64,000 nt of DNA. Origin: Clostridium omnivorum. Lineage in GTDB: Bacteria; Bacillota; Clostridia; Clostridiales; Clostridiaceae. A program made the position numbers and the translations under genes. The notes beneath the pieces were generated by a model. The model worked only from the letters and a program-made list of their open reading frames with translations. It had not been told where the DNA came from and searched no databases. Where the stretch lies: assembly GCF_026012015.1 (NCBI RefSeq), contig NZ_BRXR01000001.1:3446728-3510727 (forward strand). Reading direction: 5' to 3'. This document shows positions 8,818 to 17,218 of the stretch, one piece after another (position 1 is the stretch's first letter; each line of letters opens with the position of its first letter).

Positions 8818-8889
8818 AATTTCTTATATGATTAACCTAGAATAGGTTTTATTTATATTCTATGATTCTATTTGAGACCTTTATCAGCT

Positions 8890-9519
8890 TTACATTTCTT
8901 TTCTGCATTTTATCATTAAAAAGTTTACTGGAGGTTTATCTGGGTTCTCCTTATTTATTTCATCAATCTCTATAAAATCTAAAAGCCCATAATTTCCAAA
9001 CTCTTTCTCTATTGACTTAGAATCATAGAAAAACAGTTTTACCCCATACGTTGTTTCATAATAATTTTCAGCAAGCTTCGTGCCATTACCGTACATTGGA
9101 GCTTTTTCTGAAACAGCCGTAAAAATCATATATCCACCTGGTTTTAAATGGTTATAGCAATCATTAATAAACTTTTTTCTTTCATCTTCGTTTAACAAAT
9201 GAATAAGAGCAAAGCTAACTACACCATCATAGAGTTTATTTTCAAAAGGCATATCTGATACTGACCCATGATAAATTTTATTATTAATTCCATTTTGCCT
9301 TGCTATATTAATGGCTGTTTGAGAAATTTCGATTCCTGTAATCTCCATGTTATTATCAATAAATGGTTTTGCATTTCTTCCATATCCAATACCTGGTATT
9401 AAGATATCCTTTAGATTATTTTCAGCAAAGTAATCTGCTACTATAACTGCAATGTTTGATGGCTCAAACCCCCACATTGCTTGCTTTTCTACAAAACTTT
9501 TTTCCCAAAACTCTGACAT
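8890..9519 (-). CDS. Class I SAM-dependent methyltransferase
   Basis: 209 residues. The SAM-binding motif I is ILIPGIGYGRNAKPFIDNN, slightly unusual with IPGIGYG instead of DLGCGxG. Motif II is TGIEIS, and LKPGGYMIFTAV is the post-motif. It resembles TehB/thiopurine-type methyltransferases. AAAGGAGATG precedes the ATG. The upstream region carries the same 25-bp operator as the neighbouring Rrf2 gene, so it is probably Rrf2-controlled. Substrate unknown; a small toxic or xenobiotic molecule is plausible. Confidence 0.82.
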   Translation of the reverse strand: MSEFWEKSFVEKQAMWGFEPSNIAVIVADYFAENNLKDILIPGIGYGRNAKPFIDNNMEITGIEISQTAINIARQNGINNKIYHGSVSDMPFENKLYDGVVSFALIHLLNEDERKKFINDCYNHLKPGGYMIFTAVSEKAPMYGNGTKLAENYYETTYGVKLFFYDSKSIEKEFGNYGLLDFIEIDEINKENPDKPPVNFLMIKCRKEM

Positions 9520-9634
9520 ATAAACATCTCCTTTAAAAATTTTTATTATTTTACTATTAATATAAATCTTATTGTAGACTAAACATTGTTAACAAGCTGT
9601 TTATAACAAAAATATAATCAATTCAATCAAATAT

Positions 9635-9659
9635 ATTACAGACTGTATTTATCTATAAT
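9635..9659 (-). promoter_or_regulatory. Rrf2 operator upstream of the methyltransferase gene
   Basis: ATTATAGAT-n7-GTCTGTAAT read on the minus strand, an inverted repeat almost identical to the one at 10105-10129. It lies about 115 bp upstream of the methyltransferase ATG, overlapping a plausible -10. Confidence 0.65.
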
Positions 9660-9694
9660 TAGAGTATAAAAACACCTATGAAATTAATGCGTTT

Positions 9695-10075
9695 TTATAT
9701 AATTTCAAATAGTTTTTTATTTTTAAGATAAGTTTCCATTATATTCGCTGCTTCTTCCATTGCTTTTTGTATTTTGCACGCATGATTTTCATCCATTTCA
9801 CATGTAAACATAGGGCTACTTCCTTCTGTTGCTTTAATTACATCTAAAAGTGAAATATCTTCTTTGCTTTTACGCAAAATATAACCACCATTTACACCAG
9901 GAGTTGATTGAATTATATTAGCTTTTACTAACTGTGTTAAAATCTTTGACAAATAACTCGGCGAAATATTTAAATGGTTTGCCAAAGGATGCAAACTTAA
10001 ATTATCTCTTTTATCATACTTAATCATATATGCAACTATATGTAATGCATAATTAGTAGCTTTGGTATACTTCAT
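9695..10075 (-). CDS. Rrf2 family transcriptional regulator
   Basis: 126 residues with the Rrf2 winged helix: YALHIVAYMI, then LANHLNISPSYLSKILTQL and GVNGGYILRK. Downstream, CEMDENHAC supplies two cysteines in the region where Fe-S members have three; only C-x7-C is seen here, so cluster binding is uncertain. An ATGGAGGATTAAT site precedes the ATG. The gene's own promoter holds a 25-bp dyad repeated before the methyltransferase gene, pointing to autoregulation and control of that gene. Confidence 0.87.
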   Translation of the reverse strand: MKYTKATNYALHIVAYMIKYDKRDNLSLHPLANHLNISPSYLSKILTQLVKANIIQSTPGVNGGYILRKSKEDISLLDVIKATEGSSPMFTCEMDENHACKIQKAMEEAANIMETYLKNKKLFEII

Positions 10076-10104
10076 ATTAATCCTCCATGTACCATTAATC
10101 AGAT

Positions 10105-10129
10105 ATTACAGACTGTATTTGTCTATAAT
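10105..10129 (-). promoter_or_regulatory. Rrf2 operator and promoter of the rrf2 gene
   Basis: On the minus strand, TTGACT (complement of 10148-10153), 17 bp, TATTAT (complement of 10125-10130), then ATTATAGAC-n7-GTCTGTAAT. The dyad overlaps the -10 and start site, the usual place for a repressor operator. Confidence 0.7.
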
Positions 10130-10205
10130 ATACCCATTCATACTTTTAGTCAATACTTATTAATGATTAAGTAACTTTTATTATGTTTTTTATCGAAACC
10201 TATAA

Positions 10206-10221
10206 ATTCCAATTTGTAGAG
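10206..10221 (+). repeat. Cassette 3' motif, copy 1
   Basis: AATTCCAATTTGTAGA. The same motif occurs at 11427, 15890, 59160 and 61431, usually just after a plus-strand stop codon. Here no plus-strand gene precedes it, so the gene it once followed may be lost. Confidence 0.6.
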
Positions 10222-10295
10222 TTGAGGTAACTTTATTTTGGCTTCAGTTCAGTTTGAACGTACTTAAATCATAACATATGGCTGATATGCAATAG

Positions 10296-10370
10296 TATTG
10301 ATAGTTAATTACCATAAGTTGTATAATTAATTATTAAAGTAATAGGAAATTGTAATTTATTGTGAAGTAA
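10296..10370 (+). repeat. Terminator-promoter module, copy B (promoter half only)
   Basis: -35 TTGATA (10298-10303), 18 bp, -10 TATAAT (10322-10327), with the flanking TAATTAATTA inverted repeat conserved. The terminator hairpin seen in copies A and C-F is missing. It should drive the alpha/beta hydrolase gene at 10476. Confidence 0.8.
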
Positions 10371-10475
10371 TAACTACTTATTCACAAATTGATAAACAAG
10401 AATTTATGTAGGCTTTAGTGATGCGCTCATGATTAAGACGGTATCAATATAAAAATACTAAGGAGGATATATGTT

Positions 10476-11369
10476 ATGGCACGCGTTAAGGCAAATGGAA
10501 TACAAATTGAATATGAGGTTTTTGGAAAGAAGACAAATCCTACAATAGTGCTTATTGCAGGAAATGGTGCCCAGTTAAATTTTTGGGAACCAGATTTTTG
10601 TGAAATGCTTGCAAATTATAATTTACAAGTTATACGCTTTGATAACCGCGATGCTGGATTGTCTACAAAATTCGATGCAGCTGGTATTCCTGATATGAAA
10701 AGAATATACCAGGAGGCACAAGAGGGAAAACCAATTAAAACAGCATATACATTGGAAGATATGGCTGATGATGTAGCTGGTTTGCTAGATGCATTGGAAA
10801 TAAAGAAGGCTCACATCTGTGGTGCTTCTATGGGAGGCACCATTGCTCAGGTTTTTGCCTATAGGCATCCTTCGCGTATATGTAGTTTAATTTCTATTAT
10901 GTCATCTACAGGTAATCCGAATAATCCACAAATATCACCAGAAACATTGGCGATTGTTACAGCAACACCTCCAACTGAACGGGATGCATATATTGATTAT
11001 ACTTTACATATGTGGAAAAATATTTGGAGTAAGGGATTTCCTTTTGAAGAAGAACGTGCAAGGCGGTATTGTGAAGAAAGCTATGATCGTTCTTATTATC
11101 CACAAGGAGCTGTACGCCAAAATGCAGCGTTAGTTGCTAATGGTGATAGGAGACAACACCTTTCATTATTAACAATTCCGACATTGGTGATTCATGGAAC
11201 AGCAGATGTATTGTTTTCTGTGGAAGCAGGAAAAGATACAGCACGCACAATACCTAATGCTAAATTACTTTTGATAGAAGGAATGGGACACGATATGCCT
11301 AAGGGAACATGGAAATGCATAGTCGAAGCTATTGCAAATCAGGTAAACAACACATCTCATTCATGCTAA
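10476..11369 (+). CDS. Alpha/beta hydrolase
   Basis: 297 residues with a complete alpha/beta-hydrolase triad: nucleophile Ser in CGASMGGT, Asp in HGTADVLF and His in GMGHDMP. The oxyanion region is VLIAGNGAQLNFW. The closest recognisable group is the aclacinomycin methylesterase (RdmC)-like esterases, but the substrate is unknown. AAGGAGGATAT precedes the start. The gene is transcribed alone from promoter copy B and followed by a cassette 3' motif. Confidence 0.85.
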   Translation: MARVKANGIQIEYEVFGKKTNPTIVLIAGNGAQLNFWEPDFCEMLANYNLQVIRFDNRDAGLSTKFDAAGIPDMKRIYQEAQEGKPIKTAYTLEDMADDVAGLLDALEIKKAHICGASMGGTIAQVFAYRHPSRICSLISIMSSTGNPNNPQISPETLAIVTATPPTERDAYIDYTLHMWKNIWSKGFPFEEERARRYCEESYDRSYYPQGAVRQNAALVANGDRRQHLSLLTIPTLVIHGTADVLFSVEAGKDTARTIPNAKLLLIEGMGHDMPKGTWKCIVEAIANQVNNTSHSC

Positions 11370-11426
11370 TGGAAAGGTGTAATCCTGTTTATTATGTGCA
11401 CAGAAAATAGATTGATTATTATCACA

Positions 11427-11441
11427 AGTTCCAATTTGTGG
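11427..11441 (+). repeat. Cassette 3' motif, copy 2
   Basis: AGTTCCAATTTGTGG, about 60 bp after the hydrolase stop. It shares TTCCAATTTG with the other copies. Confidence 0.6.
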
Positions 11442-11464
11442 TTAAGAGTTATTTCACATTTTTC

Positions 11465-11506
11465 ATATAAACCGTCGCATTGGTAGGTCAATGCGATGGT
11501 TTATAT
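11465..11506. repeat. Strong hairpin with TCGCATTG/CAATGCGA core
   Basis: 18-bp arms with a single G-T wobble (11465-11482 and 11489-11506) and loop GTAGGT. No T run follows, so it is a poor intrinsic terminator. The core arms match other dyads in this array (26309-26330 and single arms at 5678, 13398, 25165, 60838, 62492). Confidence 0.75.
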
Positions 11507-11519
11507 AAGAATACAAGAT

Positions 11520-11539
11520 AACTGAATAAATAGTAATTT
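11520..11539 (+). repeat. Cassette 5' motif, copy 2
   Basis: AACTGAATAAATAGTAATTT, then G. It precedes the GNAT gene at 11579. Confidence 0.7.
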
Positions 11540-11578
11540 GTATCGCAGATTTTAATAGGACTTATAGGAGGAAATAGC

Positions 11579-12094
11579 ATGGTATTAGAAACTCAGAGAT
11601 TAGTTTTAAGAGAAATGACACAAGCAGATTTTCCGACTCTTTGTAAAATTTTACAGGATGATGATGTAATGTATGCTTATGAGGGTGCATTTAGCCTTGA
11701 TGAGGTTCAAGGATGGCTTGACAGACAAATTGAACGATATAAAGAATTTGGCTTTGGCCTATGGGCAGTTGTTCTGAAAGAAACGGGTATAATGATAGGA
11801 CAATGTGGGTTGTCAATGCAAGATTGCAACAACAACAAGGTATTGGAAGTCGGATATCTTTTTCAAAAAGATCACTGGCATCACGGATATGCAAGTGAGG
11901 CCGCAATCGCCTGTAAGGAATATGCCTTTGATAAGCTGAATGCTAAAGAAGTATATTCTATTATTCGAGATACAAATATACCGTCACAAAACGTAGCCAT
12001 GCGAAATGGAATGACTTGTGTAGATAAATTCATCAAGCATTACCGGGGCATCGATATGCCTCATCTTCTATTCTATGTTAAGAAGATATTATGA
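11579..12094 (+). CDS. GNAT acetyltransferase, RimJ/RimL-like
   Basis: 171 residues. TQRLVLREMTQADFPTLCKI is the standard RimJ-type N-terminus. VGYLFQKDHWHHGYASEAAI gives the acetyl-CoA loop and NIPSQNVAMRNGM the C-terminal helix. GC is slightly higher than in flanking genes. AGGAGGAAATAGC precedes the ATG. It stands alone between a cassette 5' motif and terminator module C. Confidence 0.85.
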   Translation: MVLETQRLVLREMTQADFPTLCKILQDDDVMYAYEGAFSLDEVQGWLDRQIERYKEFGFGLWAVVLKETGIMIGQCGLSMQDCNNNKVLEVGYLFQKDHWHHGYASEAAIACKEYAFDKLNAKEVYSIIRDTNIPSQNVAMRNGMTCVDKFIKHYRGIDMPHLLFYVKKIL

Positions 12095-12438
12095 GTATAA
12101 TACGAAATGGGATAAATTTCAATTGTTTAATTGAACATAACTAGGATAATATGTATTTTAGGTACTCGTATTTTTGAATTTGTTACATTATTTGTATTGG
12201 AAAGTAGAGAACATCTATTTCTATTAACGTCCTACTACCCATATAATCAATAGTAAAGCAGCCTGTAATCATAATGAGTACAGGCTTTTTTATTGATAAT
12301 TAATTACTATAGGTTATATAATTAATATATTAAAGGAATATGGACTAGTAAGATAGTACGAACATTATTCAATCAAATAAGAGAGATATACATTGAATAA
12401 ATCCTAATATATATTGCGAATTTTAAGGTGGTAAAAGA
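12095..12438. other. Intergenic region with repeat copy C
   Basis: 344 bp. The first about 120 bp show nothing recognisable. The rest is the terminator-promoter module (12230-12345) and leader of the membrane protein gene. Confidence 0.6.
12230..12345 (+). repeat. Terminator-promoter module, copy C
   Basis: Hairpin AGCCTGTA...TACAGGCT with T run (12260-12291), -35 TTGATA at 12293-12298, 18 bp, -10 TATAAT at 12317-12322. It is the most diverged copy in its outer parts, yet spacing and boxes are unchanged. Confidence 0.8.
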
Positions 12439-13299
12439 ATGAGAATATTTCAAACATGTTTTTTTATAATTGGAATCATATTCTGGTTAATAATAGGACT
12501 TATAATAGCACTAAATTCTAATTGGATTTTAGGCATTAAAAAAAATGCAACGAAAGAAAAATATAAATATAATTATTTAGAAAGTTTTTCTAGAAGAAAG
12601 GTATGGGATATAAGTAGGGTTAGCCCATGGAAAGTTATTTGGTTTATAATCGTTATGGGCATAACAATTTACTTTCTTAAACCGAACCTTCTTGATATTC
12701 CTCAATTAATAACTGGAAAACTAAATTATGTCACTGGGGAAGTAGTAGAAATAAAACATTATAGCAAAGACCCAACAGACTATGTTTATCTGTCTACAGG
12801 AGAAGAGGTTGAATTTTTCTTTTCATCTGGTGTAAGTAAATATGATTCTTATAAAATAGGATATCTAACCCATACCCATAAAGCAATTTATTGCGAGAAA
12901 ATCGTTTTGGGCAGTAATAATGAAAAGGCAGGAAAGGTTATAGGGTTCCCTTTTAAAGATATCTTGTTGTTCCTTGCTATACTAGGTGCAATAATCTTTT
13001 TAGCATTTATTTCACCATTTATTAAATTTAAAGTATTCATACCAACAACTATAATTGCCATTCCGACATTTGCTTATTATTTTACGAAATATGGAATGCA
13101 AAATGGTATTTGGGTTTCGGTTAAAAATGAAGGCATATTTGGTTTAGTTATGAGCATTATATTTTCAATAATGATATTTTTTATGTATTTACTTGAAAAA
13201 CGAAAGTCTGATGATTTCTATAGAACTTATTTATGTGCGCAATTATTTTCGATTTGTGAATTAGGATTACTTATATGTTTAGTGTTTAATTTGGACTAA
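12439..13299 (+). CDS. Polytopic membrane protein, unrecognised
   Basis: 286 residues with about six hydrophobic segments (near 5-26, 66-85, 170-192, 198-215, 232-252, 263-285). An extramembrane domain at about 90-160 (GKLNYVTGEVVEIKHYSKD) looks like a small beta-rich fold similar to DUF3592-type domains, without certainty. AAGGTGG precedes the ATG. It is driven by promoter copy C and stands alone. No function can be assigned. Confidence 0.75.
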   Translation: MRIFQTCFFIIGIIFWLIIGLIIALNSNWILGIKKNATKEKYKYNYLESFSRRKVWDISRVSPWKVIWFIIVMGITIYFLKPNLLDIPQLITGKLNYVTGEVVEIKHYSKDPTDYVYLSTGEEVEFFFSSGVSKYDSYKIGYLTHTHKAIYCEKIVLGSNNEKAGKVIGFPFKDILLFLAILGAIIFLAFISPFIKFKVFIPTTIIAIPTFAYYFTKYGMQNGIWVSVKNEGIFGLVMSIIFSIMIFFMYLLEKRKSDDFYRTYLCAQLFSICELGLLICLVFNLD

Positions 13300-13614
13300 A
13301 TAAACTAATACTAAAAGAATATTTTTGAACTATATATCAGATAGCTATTTCACAGTATTGCTTGGTTTTCAAATGACAAGGTAAATTCTAATTACTTCGC
13401 ATTCTTTTTATATTGTAACTTACCAACAATTGTAGCTTAAAAATATTTGAACTATTTGTCAACTTCTCATTATCTATATAATTAATTCTTAAGTAGCCTG
13501 TATTTATTATGAATACAGGCTTTTTTATTGATAATTAATTACCATAAGTTGTATAATTAATTATTAAAGTAATACGGACTTGTAAATTATTGCGAATTAA
13601 ATGGAGGATGTTAT
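13300..13614. other. Intergenic region with repeat copy D
   Basis: 315 bp. The first 90 bp are unremarkable. From about 13385 the gap holds a full-length repeat (TTCGCATT arm, TTATATTGTAAC segment, terminator, promoter) that runs nearly to the next ribosome binding site. Confidence 0.6.
13395..13600 (+). repeat. Terminator-promoter module, copy D (full length)
   Basis: Perfect 10-bp terminator stem AGCCTGTATT/AATACAGGCT with T6 (13495-13526), -35 TTGATA at 13528-13533, 18 bp, -10 TATAAT at 13552-13557. About 90 bp upstream of the hairpin also match copy F nearly base for base (TTATATTGTAAC through ATATAATTAA). Confidence 0.85.
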
Positions 13615-14175
13615 ATGGCACAATTTTATTTAGTTAGACATGGACAACCAGATTATAGCCCATGTGATGAAAGAGGATATATAGGACATGGCAAAGATTT
13701 GGCGCCTTTATCAAAAGAAGGTATAGCACAAGCATTGGCAACAGCATTAGACCCGAGATTAAAAAGTGCAGATATTATTGTATCTTCCCCATATACAAGG
13801 GCTTTACAGACTGCTGCAATTATTTCTCAAAAGACAAATATTGATATAACAGTAGAGATGGACTTACATGAATGGATGCCTGATTTAACCTTTCAATATC
13901 GTGTATTTGAAGAATGTTTAGACTTAACAAAAGATTTTAATAATCATAAAGGTATCTATCCTAACGGAGAGACAAGACGATGGGAAGACTTAAATTCATT
14001 AAGAAGTAGAGTTAAAAAGGTTGCTGATAAGTACGCTAATTATAATAAAGTGATAATGGTATGCCATGAAATGGTTATAAGAACATTGACATATGCAGAA
14101 AGAATTGCCCCTGGTGAAATAATTGAGTGTCATTATGAAATAGGAAAAAGTGATGAACTTTATTCTTTCGCATAA
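13615..14175 (+). CDS. Histidine phosphatase family protein
   Basis: 186 residues. The catalytic motif is FYLVRHGQPDYS, with the second arginine in SSPYTRALQTA and the second histidine in MVCHEMVIRT. This is the phosphoglycerate-mutase/SixA superfamily, which removes phosphate from small molecules or proteins by a phosphohistidine intermediate. Substrate unknown. A GGAGGATGTT site precedes the ATG. It is driven by promoter copy D. It may form a short transcript with the P-loop gene 95 bp downstream. Confidence 0.85.
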   Translation: MAQFYLVRHGQPDYSPCDERGYIGHGKDLAPLSKEGIAQALATALDPRLKSADIIVSSPYTRALQTAAIISQKTNIDITVEMDLHEWMPDLTFQYRVFEECLDLTKDFNNHKGIYPNGETRRWEDLNSLRSRVKKVADKYANYNKVIMVCHEMVIRTLTYAERIAPGEIIECHYEIGKSDELYSFA

Positions 14176-14190
14176 TAAACAAGAATTAAT

Positions 14191-14236
14191 TCACAACTTT
14201 CTTATATTACGTCTCATTGGAAGTCTATTAACAATT
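14191..14236 (+). repeat. CTTATATTACGTC repeat, copy 1
   Basis: ATTCACAACTTTCTTATATT, then ACGTCTCATTGG and TTAACAATTA, matches 17853-17900 (GATTCACAACTTTCTTATAT, then TACGTCATATAGG and TTACAATTA). It resembles the TTATATTGTAAC part of modules A, D and F. Confidence 0.55.
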
Positions 14237-14270
14237 AAAAATCATGCTTTATTGAGTGAGGTTAAAGGAA

Positions 14271-14825
14271 ATGGCAAGAGGAATTATTATTTTTGGTTCA
14301 GCTGGTTCTGGAAAAACAACATTGGGAAAATTGGTTGCAAAAAAGCTTGATTTTCCTTATTTCGATATAGACGATTATATTTGGAGAAAAGATACAGATC
14401 AACCTTTTACCATTATGTATACTCACGAGGAAAAAATCAACAAATTGATGACAGATATATCAAAAGGAACTCATTTTGTGATGGCGGGCTCTATGGATAG
14501 CTTTAATCAACCATTTGTCCCATTATTTGATTTAGCAATACATATTACAGCTTCCATTGATATTAGAATTGCCCGAATTAATAGGAGAGATTATGAAGTA
14601 TATGGAGAGAGAATTATGGAAGGTGGAGATATGTATGAAGGACACTGCCGTTTTCTTGATAACTCAGCAAGATATGATACCGATGGTTCTCCATGTATGA
14701 GTAAGCATGCACAATGGGCTAATTCGTTACCTTGCAAAGTATTTCGGCTAAATGGAGATGAGGACTTAAATAAGAATGTTGAAATAATAGTCCATGAATA
14801 TTTGATGCAGGATTCTCAAAGATAA
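14271..14825 (+). CDS. P-loop nucleotide kinase-like protein
   Basis: 184 residues. Walker A is GSAGSGKTTLGKLVAKKL at the N-terminus, followed by FPYFDIDDYIWRKD, the usual substrate-side acidic motif of adenylate/shikimate-kinase-like P-loop enzymes. It resembles small AAA-type kinases found in resistance islands. ATG 14271 is preferred over GTG 14256 because GAGG sits 9 bases before it. Substrate unknown. Confidence 0.8.
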   Translation: MARGIIIFGSAGSGKTTLGKLVAKKLDFPYFDIDDYIWRKDTDQPFTIMYTHEEKINKLMTDISKGTHFVMAGSMDSFNQPFVPLFDLAIHITASIDIRIARINRRDYEVYGERIMEGGDMYEGHCRFLDNSARYDTDGSPCMSKHAQWANSLPCKVFRLNGDEDLNKNVEIIVHEYLMQDSQR

Positions 14826-14840
14826 GTTTAAATGTAAGGC

Positions 14841-14860
14841 AACTCAATAAATAGTAATTT
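14841..14860 (+). repeat. Cassette 5' motif, copy 3
   Basis: AACTCAATAAATAGTAATTT, then G. It begins the unit that contains the AraC/GyrI regulator and ends at 15890. Confidence 0.75.
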
Positions 14861-14962
14861 GAATTGATGATTATTTTATAAAGTCAAAAAAGATAAAGCA
14901 AAGAAAGTCGAGAAATCCTCTTTCAAAGTTTCTATAATAGGAATTGTCAGGAGGTGATGCAG

Positions 14963-15835
14963 ATGACAGAAAAAGTGGAAGCAGTTCAACGGATGCAAAA
15001 TTATATCGAGGCTCATTTAACAGAACGCATTACGCTTACAGATTTGTCTGAAGCGGCCTTTTTCTCTCCGTGGTATTCCGCCAGGTTATTCAAAGAAATG
15101 ACTGGGTTAGCCCCGGCAGATTACATCAGGCGGCTCAAACTATCCAAATCCGCACTTAGGCTGCGTGATGAGACCTGCAGGATCATCGATGTGGCCTACG
15201 ATATGGGATTTAGAAGTGTGGACAGCTATCAACGAGCATTCTTTCGGGAATTCGGCTGTAACCCTAAAGAATATGCCTTAAATCCGATTCCTCTGTCTTT
15301 GTTCACTCCCTATGGCGTAAAATTTAGAGAACTTTGGAAGGAGCCGAATAACATGGAAAATATTAAAAATGTCTTTATTCAGGTAATTGATAAACCCCAT
15401 CGCAAGGTTATCATCAAGCGCGGTCAAAAGGCAACGGGATATTGGGAGTATTGTCAGGAGGTTGGCTGTGATGTATGGGGTTTACTCACCAGCATGAAAT
15501 CTTTGTGTGGAGAACCAGTGTGTATGTGGCTACCTGAGCAGTACCGCAGACCGGGAACTTCGAAATATGTGCAGGGCGTCGAGGTAGCTGTCGATTACAA
15601 CGGTCCTGTTCCCGATGAGTTTGATGTAATCATGTTGCCCAAGGCTAAATATCTGATGTTCCAGGGAGAACCCTTCGCCGAAGAATACTACTGCGAGGCA
15701 ATTGAAGTACTTCAAGCCTCTATGGACCGCTATGATCCGGCAGTAATTGGATATGCCTGGGATGATACCAATCCTCGCATACAGTTAGAACCTATTGGAA
15801 AGAGAGGATATATCGAACTGCGGGCAGTTAAATAA
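14963..15835 (+). CDS. AraC-type regulator with GyrI-like effector domain
   Basis: 290 residues. The N-terminal AraC domain (about 1-105) reads LTDLSEAAFFSPWYSARLFK and DVAYDMGFRSVDSYQRAFFR. The C-terminal GyrI/SOUL-type ligand domain (about 130-290) contains GYAWDDTNP near its end. Such proteins sense hydrophobic or cationic drugs. AGGAGG lies 8 bases before ATG 14963, so upstream GTG/ATG codons are not used. GC and codon use are clearly higher than in flanking genes, suggesting recent acquisition. The unit is bracketed by cassette motifs at 14841 and 15890. Confidence 0.87.
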   Translation: MTEKVEAVQRMQNYIEAHLTERITLTDLSEAAFFSPWYSARLFKEMTGLAPADYIRRLKLSKSALRLRDETCRIIDVAYDMGFRSVDSYQRAFFREFGCNPKEYALNPIPLSLFTPYGVKFRELWKEPNNMENIKNVFIQVIDKPHRKVIIKRGQKATGYWEYCQEVGCDVWGLLTSMKSLCGEPVCMWLPEQYRRPGTSKYVQGVEVAVDYNGPVPDEFDVIMLPKAKYLMFQGEPFAEEYYCEAIEVLQASMDRYDPAVIGYAWDDTNPRIQLEPIGKRGYIELRAVK

Positions 15836-15889
15836 GTGTTCGATTGTGTTAGTGTAAGCATAATGCAAAGCTAACAAATTTCAGCTTGT

Positions 15890-15906
15890 AAATTCCAATT
15901 TGTTTA
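15890..15906 (+). repeat. Cassette 3' motif, copy 3
   Basis: AAATTCCAATTTGTTTA about 55 bp after the AraC/GyrI stop codon, immediately before the terminator of module E. Confidence 0.65.
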
Positions 15907-16005
15907 AAAGTCTGTATTCATAATGAATGCAGACTTTTTTATTGATAGTTAATTACCATAAGTTGTATAATTAATTATTAAGGTAATATGGACTTGGAAG
16001 ATAAG
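15905..16005 (+). repeat. Terminator-promoter module, copy E
   Basis: Stem AAGTCTG...CAGACTT with an ATTCAT/ATGAAT inner stem and T6 (15908-15940), -35 TTGATA at 15942-15947, 18 bp, -10 TATAAT at 15966-15971. The hairpin arms differ from the other copies by compensating changes, so the structure is conserved. Confidence 0.82.
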
Positions 16006-16052
16006 ACGAATCAAAATAAATATATGTTTTAAAGCAATGAGGAGTAATCAAT

Positions 16053-17024
16053 ATGGAAAGTATAACAAAATCAAAACTAACCTCTGAGCAAATTAATATG
16101 ATGACAAGACAAGCATTCGGAAATAGAACAAAACCGGAAATAATAACAGAGTTAGCTGATGGCTATTTTAACACTGCATATATGTTAACTCTCACAAATG
16201 GATTTAAAACGGTACTCAAGGTTTCACCACCTAAGGAGGTGGTTGTAATGAGGTATGAGAAAAACATCATGGAAACTGAGGTGTATGTTTTAAATAAGAT
16301 TAAATCACTTGGAGATATGCCGACTCCAAAGGTTTTTTATTATGATCAAAGTGGAGAAATTATTAAAAATGACTTTTTCTTCATGGAGTTTGTAGATGGT
16401 GTACCACTCAATAAGATACGTTCAGAACTTACAGAAGAACAGTATAGAGAAATATCATCTGAACTTGGTGGGATTGCGCGAAAAATCCACAGTATAGAAG
16501 GCAGCTATTTCGGATATATATCACAGGATGATAAGAAATTTGACACATGGGATCAGGCTTTTTTATGTATGATAAAGGAGTTACTAGCCGATGCCATAGA
16601 TGCTAGGGTTATACTCCCTTACGATTATGATAAAATTTACAATATGATATATGAAAAGCGTGAGGTATTAAACATAGTAAAAATGCCATCGCTTGTACAC
16701 AAAGATTTGTGGGACGGAAACATATTTATAGACCCTAAGACATCAAAAATAACAGGTATTCTTGATTGTGAGCGTGCAATATATGGAGATGCACTACTAG
16801 ATCCAGTATGCGGTTTTCTTTTAAATAATAAAGATTTCATGCAAAGTTATAAAGGAAGGATATACCTTGAGAAGGAAGAGGAAATAAGGGCAGTTCTTTA
16901 TCAAATATATCTTTATCTTATTATGGTTATAGAATGCTCTTATCGTAAGTATCCTGACGAAAATCAATCTAAATGGTCAAGTATACGACTTGAAGAAGCA
17001 CTAGTTGACCTTTTGAAATTATGA
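16053..17024 (+). CDS. APH-type phosphotransferase
   Basis: 323 residues of the aminoglycoside phosphotransferase/choline kinase fold. The catalytic loop is HKDLWDGNIFI (HxDxxxxN) and the metal-binding aspartate lies in GILDCERAIYGD. FFFMEFVDGVPL is the hinge. Family members phosphorylate aminoglycosides, macrolides or homoserine-like metabolites; the substrate is not predictable. ATGAGGAGTAATC precedes the ATG. It is driven by promoter copy E. Confidence 0.84.
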   Translation: MESITKSKLTSEQINMMTRQAFGNRTKPEIITELADGYFNTAYMLTLTNGFKTVLKVSPPKEVVVMRYEKNIMETEVYVLNKIKSLGDMPTPKVFYYDQSGEIIKNDFFFMEFVDGVPLNKIRSELTEEQYREISSELGGIARKIHSIEGSYFGYISQDDKKFDTWDQAFLCMIKELLADAIDARVILPYDYDKIYNMIYEKREVLNIVKMPSLVHKDLWDGNIFIDPKTSKITGILDCERAIYGDALLDPVCGFLLNNKDFMQSYKGRIYLEKEEEIRAVLYQIYLYLIMVIECSYRKYPDENQSKWSSIRLEEALVDLLKL

Positions 17025-17218
17025 GAATTTATATTATATAATGCTCTTTTAAAATGTCACATTTGTAGGACTTTACGAACATAATATCTATTTTACGCAA
17101 TGACATAATTCAATAATCTACATAATAACTGAATTGACCATATGGAATACTATTGATATTATGGTGTTATAAGTACAATACTATGAAGAACTAACAATTT
17201 GTATTAGGCGGTGCATCA

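Larger units (their letters stand above)
8605..8889. other. Gap with dyad, gene debris and terminator
   Basis: Holds a 9-bp dyad (TACCCTTAT...ATAAGGGTA, 8636-8669) with a TATACT box inside, an open stretch ending FELEYINKRFNELAD before a stop near 8738, and the terminator at 8789. AAATAGTGGTTACTCTAAAA at 8763 matches, with one mismatch, part of the small membrane ORF at 63280. The region looks like the leftovers of lost genes. Confidence 0.45.
10076..10475. other. Divergent intergenic region
   Basis: 400 bp between rrf2 and the hydrolase. It holds the rrf2 operator, an AATTCCAATTTGTAGA motif (10206) and the promoter half of repeat copy B (10298-10327), but no terminator hairpin. None would be needed here because the upstream gene runs the other way. 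Confidence 0.6.
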
